The notes beneath the pieces were generated by a model, which worked only from the letters and a program-made list of their open reading frames with translations, was not told where the DNA came from and made no database searches. DNA of 9,598 bases, taken from contig JAUWNT010000083.1 in the NCBI GenBank assembly GCA_030612495.1, positions 1 through 9,598 of the forward strand. The letters run 5' to 3'. This DNA is from Candidatus Aminicenantota bacterium (GTDB lineage Bacteria > Acidobacteriota > Aminicenantia > UBA2199). A program made the translations under genes and the position numbers. Below, piece after piece: positions 7,819 to 9,598 of this stretch (positions are counted from its first letter, which is position 1; each line of letters begins with the position of its first letter).

Positions 7819-8383
7819 TTATTTCTCCACTTATCTCAATATTCTTTTCTATTATCTTATCATGTAATTTATCATTAAGTTCTGAAGTAATATCTTTTTT
7901 AAAATGCTCAACTGTCAAATCAGCGATCTTTGATTTCAGCCTCCTGATTGAAGACTCTATCTTAACATCAATCTCCTTTTCAGTTAAGAGTTTTATTTTT
8001 TCACACTCATTTTTCCCAAGTTCCTCAATTCTCTTTGCCTCATCTTCAGCTTTTCCTCTGGCAATATCTTGTATTTGCTGAACCTCTCTTTCAATTTTAT
8101 CAATCCTATTTTGCAATTCTTTAAGTTGATTAGATGTATTTTCCAGATTCTTATCTCTATTAATTATATCTGTTTTAACTTCTAAAGTTCTCTTGTATAA
8201 TAACTCTCCAATCGGTTTTCTCAATAAATATATTAACCCTCCAAAAAGAATAACTGCATTTATAACAGATCCAAGAAAACCGGACCAATCAAAATGATGA
8301 GCTTGTTCTTCTTCTACTGAAGCAAAAAGAGCCACTGTTATTAAAAGAAATATGATAATTGATACCTTGCTTTTTGAAATCAT
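7805..8383 (-). CDS. atpF: Fo ATP synthase b subunit with signal-peptide-like N-terminus
   Basis: The b subunit is a stator component that anchors in the membrane and runs as a long helix up to delta. The 192 residues have two hydrophobic stretches. The first is VSIIIFLLITVALFAS (7-22), preceded by Lys and followed by EEEQAHH, and it resembles a signal peptide. The second is the true anchor GFLGSVINAVILFGGLIYLL (35-54), followed by the family hallmark RKPIGELL (55-62). From about 63 to the end runs a charged coiled coil (Lys, Glu, Arg, Gln). Such an extra leader is, as far as I recall, common in Desulfobacterota-type b subunits. The ATG overlaps the atpF' stop as ATGA, and the Shine-Dalgarno is weak, so coupling to atpF' is likely. 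Its pairing with a second b-type gene implies a b/b' heterodimer. Confidence 0.92.
   Translation of the reverse strand: MISKSKVSIIIFLLITVALFASVEEEQAHHFDWSGFLGSVINAVILFGGLIYLLRKPIGELLYKRTLEVKTDIINRDKNLENTSNQLKELQNRIDKIEREVQQIQDIARGKAEDEAKRIEELGKNECEKIKLLTEKEIDVKIESSIRRLKSKIADLTVEHFKKDITSELNDKLHDKIIEKNIEISGEIIERE
7825..7828 (-). promoter_or_regulatory. Ribosome binding site of atpH (GGAG)
   Basis: GGAG (within GTGGAGAAAT) lies inside the atpF coding region, 6 nt before the TTG at 7818. It decides the otherwise weak TTG start. Confidence 0.65.
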
Positions 8384-8793
8384 AGAAATTTTTCTTTAAT
8401 TTCATTACTAAATTCTTCAACCTCTTTTCCAAGTTTCTCTTCAGCAGAAGCAATCTCCTCATCTAATTTTTTCATACTCTCCTCAAATCTTCTCTTTAAA
8501 TTTTCATTTTCTTCTGAAATCAATCTTTCTATTTTCTCCTCATTTTTTCTTATCAAATTTTCTCTTAATTTCATTGAATCTGTTCTGGCTTTTTTTAAAA
8601 CATCATCAATATTCTTAGTTTTATTTTCTACATCTGCAATCATAGATTCAATTAAAGCTGAGTCTTTCTCGATCTTATTTTCTCTTTGCCCTAGTATTTT
8701 TCCAACAGGTTTGTAATAAATTTTATCCAATATAATCATTAAAACCCAAATCAATAAACTAATAAAAAACAATGATACATCTAAGTCGAGCAT
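8380..8793 (-). CDS. atpF': Fo ATP synthase b' subunit (first gene of the atp cluster)
   Basis: This is a second, shorter b-type stator subunit of 137 residues. It begins MLDLDVSLFFISLLIWVLMI with a single membrane anchor (about 5-23). After it comes the b-family hallmark DKIYYKPVGKILGQREN (23-39), then a continuous charged coiled coil to the C-terminus. The short N-terminus without a leader and the YKPV-x-x-x-L-x-x-R pattern are typical of b' as found in cyanobacteria, alphaproteobacteria and Desulfobacterota. It would pair with the AtpF encoded next. The start is fixed by alignment with other b' proteins, because no convincing Shine-Dalgarno precedes the ATG (upstream ...AACTTAC). It is the first atp gene of the cluster. 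The gene upstream is thiD, so subunits a and c are not encoded directly before it. Confidence 0.9.
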   Translation of the reverse strand: MLDLDVSLFFISLLIWVLMIILDKIYYKPVGKILGQRENKIEKDSALIESMIADVENKTKNIDDVLKKARTDSMKLRENLIRKNEEKIERLISEENENLKRRFEESMKKLDEEIASAEEKLGKEVEEFSNEIKEKFL

Positions 8794-8870
8794 GTAAGTT
8801 ATTTATCATATAAGACAATTAAAATCAAGGCATTCTTGTGTTTCTAACTTATTTTAATGTAAAAAAATCT
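8794..8870. other. Intergenic gap between thiD and atpF'
   Basis: These 77 bp are the largest non-coding stretch in the window. They hold the weak promoter candidate above. I see no GC-rich hairpin with a T-tract after thiD, so a Rho-independent terminator is not supported and thiD may be cotranscribed with the atp genes. Confidence 0.55.
8805..8833 (-). promoter_or_regulatory. Candidate weak sigma-70-type promoter for the atp operon
   Basis: On the minus strand, TATGAT (8805-8810) matches the -10 consensus at five of six bases. A 17-bp spacer separates it from ATGCCT (8828-8833), which matches the -35 box at only three of six. Transcription would begin about 3-6 nt before the atpF' ATG, giving an almost leaderless message. 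In DNA this AT-rich such hexamers arise easily by chance, so this is a weak call. Readthrough from thiD is the alternative. Confidence 0.25.
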
Positions 8871-9598
8871 TTATTTATTTTTATCGATTTTCCAGAAATG
8901 GTTGATCACATTATTAAATTCAGAAATATTATGAAAATATTTGAGACTACAATAAATATATTCTTTTGCTTTTGATATTGCCTGTCTTAAATTATATCCT
9001 TTTACTATATTAGAAGTAATTGCAGAAGAAAATGTACATCCTGATCCATGGTTGTTAACCTTTTTTACTAATTCAGATGAGAATTTTTTTATACCTTCAT
9101 TATCGTATAAAACATCAATAGCAGAATTCTCAAGATGTCCTCCTTTTATTAAAAAAGGGACTTTATATATATTAAATAATTTTTCTGCAGCTTTTTCTAA
9201 ATCATGAACATTATTAAGGTTTTCTCCCAAAAGAATCTCAGCCTCTGGCATATTGGGAGTAACCAAATTAGCAAGAGGAAATAACCTGTTTTTCAAATAT
9301 TCAATAGCATCATCCTCTATCAGTTTCATTCCGGATGTAGAAGCAAAGACAGGATCAATTATCAATGGAATCTCTTTATAATTACAAAGAATATCTGCAA
9401 TAATTTCAATAATTTCCCTCGAATAGAGCATACCAGTTTTAATACCTTTTACAGGGAATCCTTCAAGAACAGCTTTCAGTTGCTTTTCCACTACATCTGG
9501 TTCTACTCCTTGAATAGCATAAACTCCATCAAGATTCTGAGCAGTAATAGCAGTAATGACAGAGGTTCCATAAATACCAAAAGCAGAAAAGGTTTTCA
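8871..9598 (-). CDS. thiD: Hydroxymethylpyrimidine/phosphomethylpyrimidine kinase ThiD, 5' end off the window
   Basis: ThiD phosphorylates hydroxymethylpyrimidine and its monophosphate to the pyrophosphate used for thiamin synthesis in the cytoplasm. The frame is open from the TAA at 8871-8873 to the edge, giving 241 full codons. The GTG at 9491 is internal. Upstream residues read KTFSAFGIYGTSVITAITAQ and then GVYAIQGVEPDVV, a clear ThiD match. Further on are KGIKTGML, LIIDPVFASTSG, LVTPNMPEAEILLG, PFLIKGGH and the active-site loop NHGSGCTFSSAIT with its conserved GCT cysteine, all ribokinase-fold landmarks of this family. About 22-25 N-terminal residues (normally the AGSDSSGGAG block) are missing. 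The C-terminus ends early after NHFWKIDKNK with no fused ThiE domain. It lies 77 bp before atpF' on the same strand. A generic pyridoxal kinase is less likely given the full pattern. Confidence 0.93.
   Translation of the reverse strand, partial: KTFSAFGIYGTSVITAITAQNLDGVYAIQGVEPDVVEKQLKAVLEGFPVKGIKTGMLYSREIIEIIADILCNYKEIPLIIDPVFASTSGMKLIEDDAIEYLKNRLFPLANLVTPNMPEAEILLGENLNNVHDLEKAAEKLFNIYKVPFLIKGGHLENSAIDVLYDNEGIKKFSSELVKKVNNHGSGCTFSSAITSNIVKGYNLRQAISKAKEYIYCSLKYFHNISEFNNVINHFWKIDKNK

Noticed and set aside
7785..8081. Plus-strand open frame of 98 codons with a hydrophobic translation, across the atpF/atpH junction
   Set aside because: It is the complement of charged coiled-coil codons, which read as Phe/Leu/Ser. 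Both sense genes are well supported, so a small membrane protein is not needed.
9489..9491. GTG as the start of thiD, giving a 206-residue protein
   Set aside because: The frame continues upstream with clear ThiD sequence (KTFSAFGIYG, VITAITAQ) to the window edge, so this codon is internal.

Overview
The window is AT-rich (roughly one third G+C by eye) and densely coding. It looks like chromosome from a Gram-negative bacterium. Three things suggest this: a lipoprotein whose start resembles the LptM/YifL class, an HslVU protease, and an F1 ATP synthase operon with two different b-type subunits (b' and b) that is not linked to atpB/atpE on the visible side. A free-standing atpF'-atpF-atpH-atpA-atpG-atpD-atpC order is typical of Desulfobacterota (former Deltaproteobacteria), and similar anaerobic phyla such as Deferribacterota are also possible. 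The phylum is an inference; no rRNA or other phylogenetic marker was read beyond the proteins themselves.

Plus strand, 1-2983: the end of hslV (only the first few codons are off the edge), hslU immediately after it, and a three-domain fibronectin-III-like lipoprotein 7 bp further on. HslV and HslU form the two-part ATP-dependent cytoplasmic protease. The lipoprotein is probably cotranscribed with them, but its job is unknown.

Minus strand, 3011-9598: this cluster converges on the first across 27 bp. Read in its own direction it is thiD (thiamin biosynthesis, 5' end off the window), a 77-bp gap, then seven packed ATP synthase genes: atpF' (b'), atpF (b), atpH (delta), atpA (alpha), atpG (gamma), atpD (beta), atpC (epsilon). 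Together they encode all of F1 plus the peripheral stalk. The membrane subunits a and c must be encoded elsewhere. Junctions overlap or abut (4, 14, 0, 8 and 1 bp), except an 8-bp gap before atpD. atpH starts with TTG and atpA with GTG, each fixed by an in-frame stop directly upstream and a good Shine-Dalgarno sequence.

I found no mobile element, CRISPR array, RNA gene, pseudogene or new system. The most interesting points are the lipoprotein, the in-frame atpH/atpA junction, the signal-peptide-like start of the b subunit, and the weakly specified start of the ATP synthase operon.
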